Positions 14,301-21,930 of a stretch of 38,008 bases of DNA are shown in pieces. The stretch covers positions 1 through 38,008 of IMG/VR virus record IMGVR_UViG_3300027580_000007; one strand, written 5' to 3'. Every line of letters begins with the position of its first letter. Position 1 is the stretch's first letter. The stretch comes from a virus. The notes beneath the pieces were generated by a model. That model worked only from the letters and a program-made list of their open reading frames with translations. It was not told the DNA's origin and made no database searches. A program made the position numbers and the translations under genes.

Positions 14301-16270
14301 AAGGCGATGCCAGCACCCGCACTGAAATATCCTGCGTTCAAAATAACTGGACAGGTCAGTTCATCCGGGCCGCTGCCGGGAATGTTCACACCTTGGGAAT
14401 GAAGCCGGATCGGTCTCTCAAACTTTGCGGCAATGTTTTGAGCGACCCCGATGTGGATCATTGGTTCAACGCCCGTGTTTGGCCCCTCGCTCTTTCGGCG
14501 AGCACCGAAGTCGGCAATATGCACGGCAACGCGCTCCAGCAGCTTTACGAACTTGGTATATCGAGCGTATCCGCCGACTCTCTCATCACTCAGGCCGCTG
14601 TTTCCGCGGCCAAGACCGTCATGTTTTCCGGGGTCACATCCGCCAGCGAGATTGTAAATATCGCAATCGGGGCCCTCAAGGACGTTGGCTTCGATGACAT
14701 GGCCTCGCAGACCGAAGTGGTCAACGTGGTCTTTTCGGTGCTGCGCCAGCTCTATTTCCCGAAAGTGGAGCTCTCTTCGGACGTGCTCGCCGCCGTGGTC
14801 AGGGCCGTCAGGATCGCCAGACAGAGCAATCTCCAATCCGCGGCCCAGGTAACAGACCTCGTGCTGCGAACTGTGAGCTTCCAGGGGCTGCACTCGACAG
14901 ATGTTGAGGCTAAGGCCCAGATCACGGGGCTGGCTATATCCCTCCTGCGGACGCTCCAGGTGGCGGGGCCGATCTCCGACAGCACGATCATAGAGCCCCT
15001 GATGAACGTAAGGCGGCTCCTGGCCGTCGAGGATCCCGGGATCGACAGCTCGGTGCTCGAGGCCTACCTCGGCGTGATCCGCAAGCTCATGGCCTATGAT
15101 GTGGCTGCGCCCTCAAAGGTCTCGGCCCCCCTGGCTTACGCCATCCGTGCTCTCATGGGCTTGGACGCCCAGGTCGATTCGCAGGTCCTGGAAGCCACGC
15201 TGATAGCTGTCCGGGGGCTGCATGAGGCCAAGGTCGAGAGCGCCGCGATGGTGGCCCAGGCCTTCGCCCAGGCCATCCGGAATTTTCATCTTGAAGGGCT
15301 TGTCCTGTCTTCTGAGGTCGTCAACGCAGCGATGGTCGCTGTTCGGCAGTGTCTGGGCCAGGGCCCGTCCACCGTGGCTTCCATATCCGACGCCATCCTC
15401 CAAGCGGTGCGCGAAGTCGCGCCCGACTCTCTCACCGTGGATAGCGAGGTCGCCCACGTCCATTACTCCCTGCTTCGCCATCTCCTTCTCAACGATGCTC
15501 GCTCGCCGGTCGAGGTCACGAACGCGACTTTCGACATTTACGGCAAGGCATTCTCTCGCCCCGAGGACGTGGGAACAGTGGCCCAGGTAACGACCCTGGT
15601 TGTCTCGTTGCTGCGAGCCGCTCTTGTGGCGCAGAGCGTGACCGCCGGGTCAGAGGTCAAGGATGGCCGTCTTGGGCCCATACGGCTGCTCGCCTCGAGC
15701 GATGTGGATGCCGCGTCGGAAGTGACCGCTCTCGCCATTCAGAGTGCCCTCCTGCTCCATATAGACGGCCCCTCGGTTCCTGCCAGAGCGGATAACGTGG
15801 CTCTGTCCCTGATCCGGGCCCTGGAGCTGAATGAGATCGACGCCGGGTCCGAAGTCGTGGACGGTCTGCTCCAGGCCATTCGCCATACACCTCTCCATCC
15901 TTTGCTCGCAGGGTCGAGGGTGGGAAGCCCCTATATGGAGCTTCTGCAGGGGCTTAGAGGCGAGAACCTGACAGTGAATACGCTAATTCAAAATGTATTG
16001 GTCGAAGCAGCTACTTTATTTCGTCTCTATGAAGTGAATTGCGACACCACCATTTCACAAACTATAATTGAAATGAAACGAGGATTGTTTACAGGTATAA
16101 TTCAAATTGATTCACAAATTACAGATATGAAAGTAATACTAGCATCAGTAGGACAAAAAGGTCGCATTAATGTCAGGTTTTATGGAAAATCTTACACAGT
16201 TAAATACTCCGGACAAAAATCAGAAATAGACAAAGAAGGGTTTGTTCCTGAAATATACTTTAATGCATAA
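11336..16270 (+). CDS. Giant tail/fibre protein: 22-residue repeats with two RCC1-like propeller blocks
   Basis: This 1644-residue protein has two blocks rich in RCC1-type repeats, at about residues 360-600 and 765-1035. Typical phrases are DGTVVATGDDTYGQVS, WTDIVDIAAGSGHVI and GHMHVVAVRADG. RCC1 repeats fold as beta-propeller blades. Residues about 1050-1604 are about 25 tandem repeats, nearly all 22 residues long (for example GLHEAKVESAAMVAQAFAQAIR, ALELNEIDAGSEVVDGLLQAIR). They share a 'L-x4-V-x-S-x-S-E-V-x3-h-x2-h-R' pattern. Similar but weaker repeats precede each RCC1 block. The protein therefore looks like a rod made of 22-residue units with two propellers inserted. Residues 1-60 are basic and aromatic. 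Late-module position and size point to a tail fibre or spike that may bind receptors. Nucleotides about 11.5-13.45 kb and 15.97-16.27 kb are AT-rich, unlike the rest. Confidence 0.75.
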   Translation: MKRIVQAVMVLIRKLIELHARFKAWKPIHLCWWFEKHGLPIPPYLIGGSGHFEQGYWAIAPDDPSTIDDPSSCSFDKYPYEETVMIRDIKHLRIDFGETGGANAKGNLQLWTNNTNDFSTATQVTTSSSPVKIVPDANNMLADAIRTTTSVCVNAIQATVIDGYYIDASDESPKIDFGGCQAEMQFCIQWDDTAKHGEYHYFFLALDGTGFDEIHDVIVIQSLKPLTLSLNDVVSNSETTILSGGELLAKYIFSQVVDFSSAVSLAAVIPSNYQIADIACQNIELSVEVSFEALNVSLHHLFPQNTASSSKVQELSGRIGWLVDISLNPVKGRAEVSHDVLYGRGILTRCSKQVAVGGTSSSDMFVLVVLDDGTVVGSGGDPSGARSGAEGWTDIVALAASTDHVVGVKRDGSCVAAGNNSNYACNVGEWKNTIRVYTHRNDYTIGLTRIGEGWSSDGEQNVYDCGTWHMCDNIYSWTDIVDIAAGSGHVIACDVDRNIKYNNRAGNEDTWSNIVQLAAGDSHSVGLQGDGTVVATGDDTYGQVSSVDGLTGVLGVHAAHNHTVIIYNDLTMEAFGDDSNSIVTCINNWTEGFTTLDSEPGVVAALTLERDLNVCGDNATFDISYLLNHWLVPSSVASLTEVENHARFRVPYEFSLFSVVSNAEINSVTITSFENLVTIQPSSISLPSSIQEVYAERFTSLAELVFTGVQSTTSVGSIPMEGTRQLSFKNVVSRPQCTRSFMWGGRSGRGLLMRCTNSKLTQGGQDYDGQENTLIYAVRQDGRVESIQEGIDTSTYSDVYLVPREQWTHAAKISAGHMHVVAVRADGYSMVVGDNTYGQVTDMDTWSGGVAGVACGYEQTLGLIVDGTVNTAGRDDYGQLSCVSTWTDIFDLDVGKCHSLGCKTDGTALACGADSGEDADLGQCDVSGWSNIVQVAAGNFFSAGLGSDGTVVVTGQFAGDPSGWTDIIEICAYNETLLGIDSSFNIHAEGDASTRTEISCVQNNWTGQFIRAAAGNVHTLGMKPDRSLKLCGNVLSDPDVDHWFNARVWPLALSASTEVGNMHGNALQQLYELGISSVSADSLITQAAVSAAKTVMFSGVTSASEIVNIAIGALKDVGFDDMASQTEVVNVVFSVLRQLYFPKVELSSDVLAAVVRAVRIARQSNLQSAAQVTDLVLRTVSFQGLHSTDVEAKAQITGLAISLLRTLQVAGPISDSTIIEPLMNVRRLLAVEDPGIDSSVLEAYLGVIRKLMAYDVAAPSKVSAPLAYAIRALMGLDAQVDSQVLEATLIAVRGLHEAKVESAAMVAQAFAQAIRNFHLEGLVLSSEVVNAAMVAVRQCLGQGPSTVASISDAILQAVREVAPDSLTVDSEVAHVHYSLLRHLLLNDARSPVEVTNATFDIYGKAFSRPEDVGTVAQVTTLVVSLLRAALVAQSVTAGSEVKDGRLGPIRLLASSDVDAASEVTALAIQSALLLHIDGPSVPARADNVALSLIRALELNEIDAGSEVVDGLLQAIRHTPLHPLLAGSRVGSPYMELLQGLRGENLTVNTLIQNVLVEAATLFRLYEVNCDTTISQTIIEMKRGLFTGIIQIDSQITDMKVILASVGQKGRINVRFYGKSYTVKYSGQKSEIDKEGFVPEIYFNA

Positions 16271-16281
16271 GGAGAATTTCA

Positions 16282-16494
16282 ATGGCACTTAAAACGATCA
16301 AGCCTTTGAAGGTGGAAAAGGAATTGGGTTTAAAGTTCGGCCGCAAGAAACAAAAAGGAGACCAGAATGTCGGAGATCAACACAAAGAAGGAGCGAGAAA
16401 ATCTTTACATGAAGCTGGATCAACTGGATCTGGTGACCAAATTGAAGCCCTTGCTCGAGAAGCAAGGCTACATTCTCAGGGCGGACGACGCTAA
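16282..16494 (+). CDS. Possible small basic protein overlapping the next gene
   Basis: AAGGAG lies 7 bases before the ATG at 16282. The first 27 codons (basic, K-rich) lie in otherwise free sequence, while the remaining 43 overlap the 269-residue gene in another frame. The overlapping part is Gly/Ala/Arg-rich with no recognisable fold. It may be a short coupling peptide or a remnant. It sits in the AT-rich join after the fibre gene. Confidence 0.35.
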   Translation: MALKTIKPLKVEKELGLKFGRKKQKGDQNVGDQHKEGARKSLHEAGSTGSGDQIEALAREARLHSQGGRR

Positions 16495-17176
16495 GTTCGT
16501 TCCCCGCAATGTCGCTACGGCGTGGGACGCGCCGTGGATGTATGTGCAGTTTGATCCCATAGGAAGGTGCGACCTTTACCACCGGGTCTTTTACAACGTT
16601 CTCGGCCATATTCACAGCTTCTGCCGACAGTGTTGGAAGGTCGTGGTCCGGCCCTTCAATCTGGAACAACTTTTCAATCTCTATGAGCTGCAACGGGAGA
16701 TGGGAGTGCCCTGCAAGTGCGGCATAGAGCTACGAAGAACGGTCGAGGGGCTCTACGGGGGCTATTTCTACACCCGGTCCAGGGATGAAGGCGAGGCGAG
16801 ATTCCGAGAGGTCCGCAGCCTCGTGGACGAACATTTGAGCCCCCACGTCCCGGTTATTCTCAAACGCTACTGTACAGAGTTCGAGTGCGGCGGGGAGCAG
16901 ATCAAAGGGCTTGGACCAAGCGACGAAATACCGGAAAGCGTTACTGCACAGGAGCGGGAGATGGAAGCCTACATCGAGGCTCATTTCCCTCGCATATCTC
17001 CTCAGACGCCAATGCCCAAACATCTGAGAGCTTACGTGATGAAGAAGTGGATCCACCACGCCGCCGAGCACGGGGACAAAACCTATCTGCGATTCACGAA
17101 TGGAGAAAAGCTCTTCCCGAGCTACGTCACCTATAACCCTAACGATGGAGGCAAAGAGTATGGCGCTTATCCATAA
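16367..17176 (+). CDS. Cys-containing phage protein (269 residues), unknown function
   Basis: AAAAAGGAG precedes the ATG. The product has FCRQCWK (C86/C89) followed by VPCKCG (C116/C118), plus YCTEFEC (C169/C174). This set could bind zinc or an iron-sulfur cluster. The rest is helical and soluble with many aromatic and charged residues. No family is recognised. It lies between the fibre gene and small structural genes and overlaps the next start. An enzyme or assembly factor is as likely as a virion part. Confidence 0.65.
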   Translation: MSEINTKKERENLYMKLDQLDLVTKLKPLLEKQGYILRADDAKFVPRNVATAWDAPWMYVQFDPIGRCDLYHRVFYNVLGHIHSFCRQCWKVVVRPFNLEQLFNLYELQREMGVPCKCGIELRRTVEGLYGGYFYTRSRDEGEARFREVRSLVDEHLSPHVPVILKRYCTEFECGGEQIKGLGPSDEIPESVTAQEREMEAYIEAHFPRISPQTPMPKHLRAYVMKKWIHHAAEHGDKTYLRFTNGEKLFPSYVTYNPNDGGKEYGAYP

Positions 17177-17537
17177 CAATGTATTCGATGCGGCCCTGAA
17201 CTACGTTGCGAGCAACGCAAGCGTGGCCGAGGTCCGGGACGGCACGGACACGGGGCTCGTGACCGGCGTTTCTTTGGACGGAGGCAATTTTGGCTCTCCC
17301 TTGGACAATGCGGCCTCCAGTGGAGGCGGTCGAAAGATTACCTGTCTTGTGTCCAGTGCCTCAGACATGAAGAACATCAGCGTGGGCACTGCGGGCTCCG
17401 CTCAGAAGGTGGCGCTCATCGACGCATCCACGAACGTCCTGGTCGAGGCCAGTATTACTAGTGCCCCGATCAGCCTGGGCGCTTCGGATCAGGTCAACTT
17501 GAGCACTTTCGACACAATCCTCAAAGACCCCGTTTAA
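17160..17537 (+). CDS. Small structural protein (125 residues), unknown
   Basis: GGAGG lies 8 bases before the ATG at 17160, which is preferred over an earlier in-frame ATG lacking a ribosome-binding site. The gene overlaps the end of the previous one by 17 bases. The product is rich in Ser, Ala, Val, Asn and Gly, with a Gly-Gly-Gly loop and alternating beta segments. This is typical of phage tail or fibre-associated proteins. No motif names the family. Confidence 0.6.
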   Translation: MALIHNNVFDAALNYVASNASVAEVRDGTDTGLVTGVSLDGGNFGSPLDNAASSGGGRKITCLVSSASDMKNISVGTAGSAQKVALIDASTNVLVEASITSAPISLGASDQVNLSTFDTILKDPV

Positions 17538-17546
17538 GGTGAAGCT

Positions 17547-17885
17547 ATGACTACGGAGCTCGTACTCGACAGGAAACCGATTGAGCGCGGGACGCTCGTG
17601 GTAACGGCCAAATTCAGGAATGAAAAAGGCGATGCCATGACTCCCAATTCAGGCCTTACTTGGTCTCTGTATCGCAGGGACGGGAGTTACGTGAACACCC
17701 GGCAGCAAGTAAGCATGGCCTCTTCTTCGGAAGTGGACATTGTGCTGACGGATGCGGACCTTCCCCAAGGGCGGCTCTTTCTGCTCATCGAGGGCACGTA
17801 TAACTCCGAGATTGACGGCCAGCCCTATCAGGACCTCTCGATCCGCGACGAGTGCGAGTTCCAGGTCAAACCTACAATCAATTAG
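17547..17885 (+). CDS. Small beta-rich structural protein (112 residues)
   Basis: The frame starts 9 bases after the previous stop. The product has an immunoglobulin-like order of strands: GTLVVTAKFRNEKGDAM, LTWSLYRRDG, SSEVDIVLTDADLPQGRLFLLIEG, then DECEFQVKP. Small Ig-like or beta-sandwich proteins are common adhesive parts of phage tails. The fold is inferred from strand pattern only. Confidence 0.6.
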   Translation: MTTELVLDRKPIERGTLVVTAKFRNEKGDAMTPNSGLTWSLYRRDGSYVNTRQQVSMASSSEVDIVLTDADLPQGRLFLLIEGTYNSEIDGQPYQDLSIRDECEFQVKPTIN

Positions 17886-17893
17886 GAGCCGGT

Positions 17894-18121
17894 ATGGCTG
17901 AGCAAGCAGTAGATCAGCAGGAAAACAAGGAGCAAGGACCACAGGATCTGCCCGAGGAATTGCCCGAGCGAGTGCAGCGGGTGCTCAATGTCATCGCCGC
18001 GCATATCGGGACTTTTTATCACCAAAAGCGCACCGGGGAGCTCTCATTCCGGGTCAAGTTCGATGAGGGCGAGATCCCCCGCAAGGGATACAGCCAAACC
18101 ATAGACGAGGATGTCCTGTAA
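17894..18121 (+). CDS. Small acidic protein (75 residues), unknown
   Basis: AGGAG sits 6 bases before the ATG at 17894, so this start is preferred over an upstream in-frame one inside the previous gene. The N-terminus is Gln/Glu/Pro-rich and probably disordered. It is followed by a helix (PERVQRVLNVIAAHIGTFYHQK) and a short beta end. The stop overlaps the next start (TAATG), giving coupling to the beta-rich tail protein. Confidence 0.55.
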   Translation: MAEQAVDQQENKEQGPQDLPEELPERVQRVLNVIAAHIGTFYHQKRTGELSFRVKFDEGEIPRKGYSQTIDEDVL

Positions 18122-19149
18122 TGGCCGATCCGATAACGATCTTTCGCGGGGCCAGGGGCCTTTATACCAAGGCCGACCCGGCCAGGGTCCAGAATAGCGA
18201 CGAGGACGGCATCGTGGACCTGCCAGTCGCCATGAATGTTGACATCAGCGACACGCGAAGGGTCGGACGGCGCAGGGGCTTCACGTGCAAAGCGAGTGTT
18301 CCTGCCCATTCGGCCTTCTGCGAAGGGGGCCCGTGCCTTTTCGTTTCCGGAAATAGCCTTTGTCGCCTGGGAACGGACTACTCCTATGCGGTCCTTGGCT
18401 CGATTGCCGCGCCGGAGCGCCGGATGCGCTACGTCCAGGCCACGGACGGCATGATCTACTTCGGAAACGGGCGTGACAAGGGAATCTATAATCCCAAGCA
18501 GGATGTCCTCGAGCCGTGGGTTTCAGAGCAACCGGAAGCGGGTCCGGCACTCAGCCGAATAGATGACTTGAAGCGTCGATTTTTCGCCGGAGAGATCGGT
18601 TTCGGTCAGTATTCCAGAGAGGCACAGGATAACCTCGCGGATCTGGAGCTCACTTACAGCTCTCCGCTTCCGCCGGTGCATCTGGAATATTACCGGGGCC
18701 GCATCTACACGGCTTACGATCGCTTTCTGATCTACTCCGCTGAATGGGGATTTTCCTGGTTCGATTTCAAGAATTGGTTCACTCCCATGCCGGTAGGGAC
18801 CCGGATCACCATGCTGCGCCGCGTGGATAGCCCTACTGTGGGAGGGCTGTTCGTGGGCACGACCGAAGGGGTTTACTTCCTGGGCGGACGCTCCCCGGAC
18901 GAGTTTTCCCAAGCCAAGGTATCCGATAACCCCCCGATCGAGCACACCGATGTGCGGGTCAAGGCCAGCCGGGTGCTGGAGCAGGGCAGCGGAGAGGGGA
19001 TCATGTGGACTTCCAAGGAGGGGATTTGCTTCGGAGGACCAGACGGCGTGTTCATCGACCTGACCGAGAGTCGAATAGATTTTCCCAACGCGCAGTCCGG
19101 CACGGCCCTGGAGCGGGACGGCAAGTATCTCTGTCTCCTAACCGTATAA
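18121..19149 (+). CDS. Tail structural protein, beta-propeller-like
   Basis: The 342-residue protein starts in a TAATG overlap with the previous stop. Repeated short beta segments ending in G-x-x-Y/F-x-G are spread through it (YVQATDGMIYFGNG, VGTTEGVYFLGG, TSKEGICFGGPDGVFI). This pattern is common in nozzle or gatekeeper proteins of podovirus tails and their relatives. It probably forms part of the short tail tube under the adaptor. No sequence motif gives a firm family name. Confidence 0.6.
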   Translation: MADPITIFRGARGLYTKADPARVQNSDEDGIVDLPVAMNVDISDTRRVGRRRGFTCKASVPAHSAFCEGGPCLFVSGNSLCRLGTDYSYAVLGSIAAPERRMRYVQATDGMIYFGNGRDKGIYNPKQDVLEPWVSEQPEAGPALSRIDDLKRRFFAGEIGFGQYSREAQDNLADLELTYSSPLPPVHLEYYRGRIYTAYDRFLIYSAEWGFSWFDFKNWFTPMPVGTRITMLRRVDSPTVGGLFVGTTEGVYFLGGRSPDEFSQAKVSDNPPIEHTDVRVKASRVLEQGSGEGIMWTSKEGICFGGPDGVFIDLTESRIDFPNAQSGTALERDGKYLCLLTV

Positions 19150-19170
19150 AATCCCTATGGAGGTCATACC

Positions 19171-19911
19171 ATGACACTCAGATTAACGACGGGGCTCAGA
19201 AACGAGATTCTGGGCAAGGCCCCTTCCTTCCCGGATCTATCCAAGATCATCGTTGACGCGGTGGGAAACACGGATTTCGTGCCTTCCACGTCGAGCGCGT
19301 CCGGCAATCCCGAGATCCAGAACACGGTGGACGATCTGTCCATATACGCCGCCGGGGACATGATCACGATTGGAGGTCCGAACAGCAACAACGGGATCTT
19401 TGTCGTCCAAAACGTCCAAAGCACGGACATCATCGAGGTGCAGGAAGAGGTCGTGGCCGAGACCGGCCAGGCCGCCTTCCTGGGGATCGTAGATGGCGGT
19501 TCCCTGCGGGAGATCCTCAAGAACGGGATCCTGGTTATCTTCGAGGGAACGCAGCCCTCTTCCGCGGAGAAGGACGAGTCTGCCTACAAGATCCTCTGCA
19601 AGATCACCCTGGCTTCAGGGACGTTTTCGGCTGGCAGCGGCCTGAACGGGATCAACTTCGAGCCGGTGTCCGGGGGAACCCTTTCCAAGAAGAGCGGCGA
19701 AACGTGGTCCGGTGTGAATGTCGCAACCGGTGTAGCGGGATGGTTCAGGTTCTACGACAACGACTACGTGACCGGCCCGAGCCAGACCGCCAAGCGGTTC
19801 GACGGAGCTATTGCGGTTTCCGGAGCACAGCTCAACCTGACCAACACGTCCCTCTTCTCCGGCGTGGAGACCACGCTTGGGACCTTCAACGCGACCATGC
19901 CGGCCTCGTAA
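19171..19911 (+). CDS. Tail-associated structural protein (246 residues)
   Basis: The frame begins after GGAGG and is followed after 10 bases by the CAP-domain protein gene. The product is soluble and beta-rich, with many Gly, Ser, Thr and Asn residues (SGTFSAGSGLNGINFEPVSGGT). The composition is virion-like. No signal peptide, Cys pattern or catalytic motif is seen. It may be a fibre or baseplate part. Confidence 0.6.
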   Translation: MTLRLTTGLRNEILGKAPSFPDLSKIIVDAVGNTDFVPSTSSASGNPEIQNTVDDLSIYAAGDMITIGGPNSNNGIFVVQNVQSTDIIEVQEEVVAETGQAAFLGIVDGGSLREILKNGILVIFEGTQPSSAEKDESAYKILCKITLASGTFSAGSGLNGINFEPVSGGTLSKKSGETWSGVNVATGVAGWFRFYDNDYVTGPSQTAKRFDGAIAVSGAQLNLTNTSLFSGVETTLGTFNATMPAS

Positions 19912-19921
19912 GGATAGAGCC

Positions 19922-21922
19922 ATGCCAACGCGCATCCGCCTGTTTGGAGATATACAGCGAGCGGACCAGTACCGCTTCACTGCCTACAACCGCCATCTGG
20001 CGGATGCGCTCAAACTGCGTTCTTTTCAAAATCTGGCTATCTACCGGCACATGGTTCGCATTCCGGATGGTGGGATGATCGACATTGTATGCCACCATGA
20101 CGACAACGAGATTTGTATCCATGTTCCGCCAAGGCCTCATCCGGAGCAGAAGCAACCGGAGCATAAGGGCGGAGCAAATCTTCTGATCATGCTTGGTGAC
20201 GATTTTGCTGGCTATCACTTTTTCCTTTGGGATGCTTACGGAAATGCTCAGGTAGGTCCGATCAGGACTGCGGATACTCTGGAGGAGATCTATTTGCAGT
20301 TTCCTCCGGCCATGAACCAGGACGATGCCTACATTTATGGGACCCAGGCAGGTGTGGCGCAGGGTGATTTCTACCGTTACGAGGGGACTTACTTTACACA
20401 AAAGCTATTTGGTGATGTGGCTTGGTCAGGAGACTATACTGATTCCTTTACTAGAACGTATGAGCATCCTGTTGAAGGGACAATCAGTTGTGAAGCGAAA
20501 ATTGAACAGAACGAATATTTTACCTCCGAAGAAGTAGAATTTGATGGCCCTCAAAGATTCGAGGGATGCAAAGAACATATGCTGTCACTTGAACAAAAAT
20601 TTTGGGATTCTGCATCACCTTACGTAATACGCTATGCACATCGACTTATAGATAGAAATACAGGAATATTTGTTGGGAAGATGCCACCAACGATTCTTGT
20701 AAAAAACATTCCAGTGTTTGAAGGCGACCATTACAGCGCAAGCGCGACCAAAATAGCTGAAACGACACATAGGGATTACCGGATACTGGATGCAATCAAC
20801 TGGACTTCCTATGTTCCACATAAGTTTCGAGACATTGCTGAAATAGCCCATAGCTGGACCTGTCCTCTAGGCAACCTCAATCTCATACGCCGTAATCCAC
20901 ACTCAGAAGTGGATGCAAATAAGCCGTGGCATTTCTCTTATTGGGACGCAGCCATGACCCCGCAGCCTCAAGATTCAGAGAGCGTCTATCTTGTGACAAC
21001 AATACGAATAAGCACAGAAAGGGATGAGGCAAGCAGGTTATTTTATCCAAATATCGAGAAGAAGTACCCAAGCGGTTTCCCTGATACAAGCGATGGGAAC
21101 CCCATTGGCAACAGAACCATCGAGTTCCGGTGCTGGCGAGAAAAGGAGCTGATGTTCCAAATCTACTCCGTATCGCTGGTCGAGTGGGCGGGGAAGCCCG
21201 TAAGTGACGGGTCGGCAAACTACGAGGAGCTCTACAAGGCGGATTGCACTTGGATCGCGGCAGGATGCGGCCGCATGACCAATGAAGACGATCCGGCACA
21301 GCAGGAACGGTCCCCAGAGTTCGAGGCAGCTATTGCCAAACTCATTGATCAGGCTGTTCTGGATCAGTTCCAGAGCGGAAAGATCAACGAGCACCGGCAT
21401 TATCGCGGCTATATCCACGGCTATTTTTTCGACCTGGGGATCCAAGACATATTCGATTATCCCCGCTCTCGGGACGCGGAACGGCTCAAGCTCCTCAAAT
21501 TGGTCAACGAGGCCAGGGCGAACAATGGTCTGGATCCGGTCAAGATGAATTGGGACTTGGAGAAAGCCGGGATCCGTTTCACCTTCGACATGATCGACGA
21601 TTTTCATATCGGCCACACCGGGCAAGACGGCAGCACTCCCGTCCAGCGCCACGAGGAGGCAGGTCTTAGCATAAATGCGGATGTGCATACAACGGAGATG
21701 GAAAACAATAACGAGTTGCCTTACGTCGGCGGGGAAAATACCGGCTACGGACCTTCCTACACGGCAGAGGAGATGTTCGATCTTTGGATGAACTCCACCG
21801 ATCATAAGGCCAACATCCTCGATACACATTGGAATTACGGCATGATGGGTGCGGATTGTCGGGATGCCTTAGACGGGAATACCTATTGGGCGCAGGAGTT
21901 CGCCTTCAACCCGAACTATTGA
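19922..21922 (+). CDS. Virion-associated protein with C-terminal CAP (SCP-like) domain
   Basis: AGGATAGAG before the ATG at 19922 supports this start (666 residues). The last 140 residues match the CAP superfamily: LVNEARANNGLDPV, then HTGQDGSTPVQR, GGENTGYG, and AEEMFDLWMNSTDHKANIL. The two His of the CAP pocket and the GEN motif are present. The N-terminal 520 residues have no recognised domain; they contain HPH and aromatic-rich beta segments. CAP proteins are usually secreted and bind lipids, metals or polysaccharides, so here it may touch the cell surface during adsorption. Bases about 20.38-20.98 kb (residues about 155-350) are AT-rich compared with both ends, which suggests recombination. 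Confidence 0.8.
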   Translation: MPTRIRLFGDIQRADQYRFTAYNRHLADALKLRSFQNLAIYRHMVRIPDGGMIDIVCHHDDNEICIHVPPRPHPEQKQPEHKGGANLLIMLGDDFAGYHFFLWDAYGNAQVGPIRTADTLEEIYLQFPPAMNQDDAYIYGTQAGVAQGDFYRYEGTYFTQKLFGDVAWSGDYTDSFTRTYEHPVEGTISCEAKIEQNEYFTSEEVEFDGPQRFEGCKEHMLSLEQKFWDSASPYVIRYAHRLIDRNTGIFVGKMPPTILVKNIPVFEGDHYSASATKIAETTHRDYRILDAINWTSYVPHKFRDIAEIAHSWTCPLGNLNLIRRNPHSEVDANKPWHFSYWDAAMTPQPQDSESVYLVTTIRISTERDEASRLFYPNIEKKYPSGFPDTSDGNPIGNRTIEFRCWREKELMFQIYSVSLVEWAGKPVSDGSANYEELYKADCTWIAAGCGRMTNEDDPAQQERSPEFEAAIAKLIDQAVLDQFQSGKINEHRHYRGYIHGYFFDLGIQDIFDYPRSRDAERLKLLKLVNEARANNGLDPVKMNWDLEKAGIRFTFDMIDDFHIGHTGQDGSTPVQRHEEAGLSINADVHTTEMENNNELPYVGGENTGYGPSYTAEEMFDLWMNSTDHKANILDTHWNYGMMGADCRDALDGNTYWAQEFAFNPNY

Positions 21923-21930
21923 GATAGATC

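Noticed and set aside
14123-14893. Minus-strand frame of 256 codons over the RCC1/repeat gene
   Set aside because: It is a shadow frame caused by codon bias in the plus-strand gene; no ribosome-binding site or recognisable domain.
17100-17159. Upstream extension of the 125-residue structural protein
   Set aside because: The earlier ATG lies deep in the previous gene without a ribosome-binding site, whereas the ATG at 17160 has GGAGG at good spacing.
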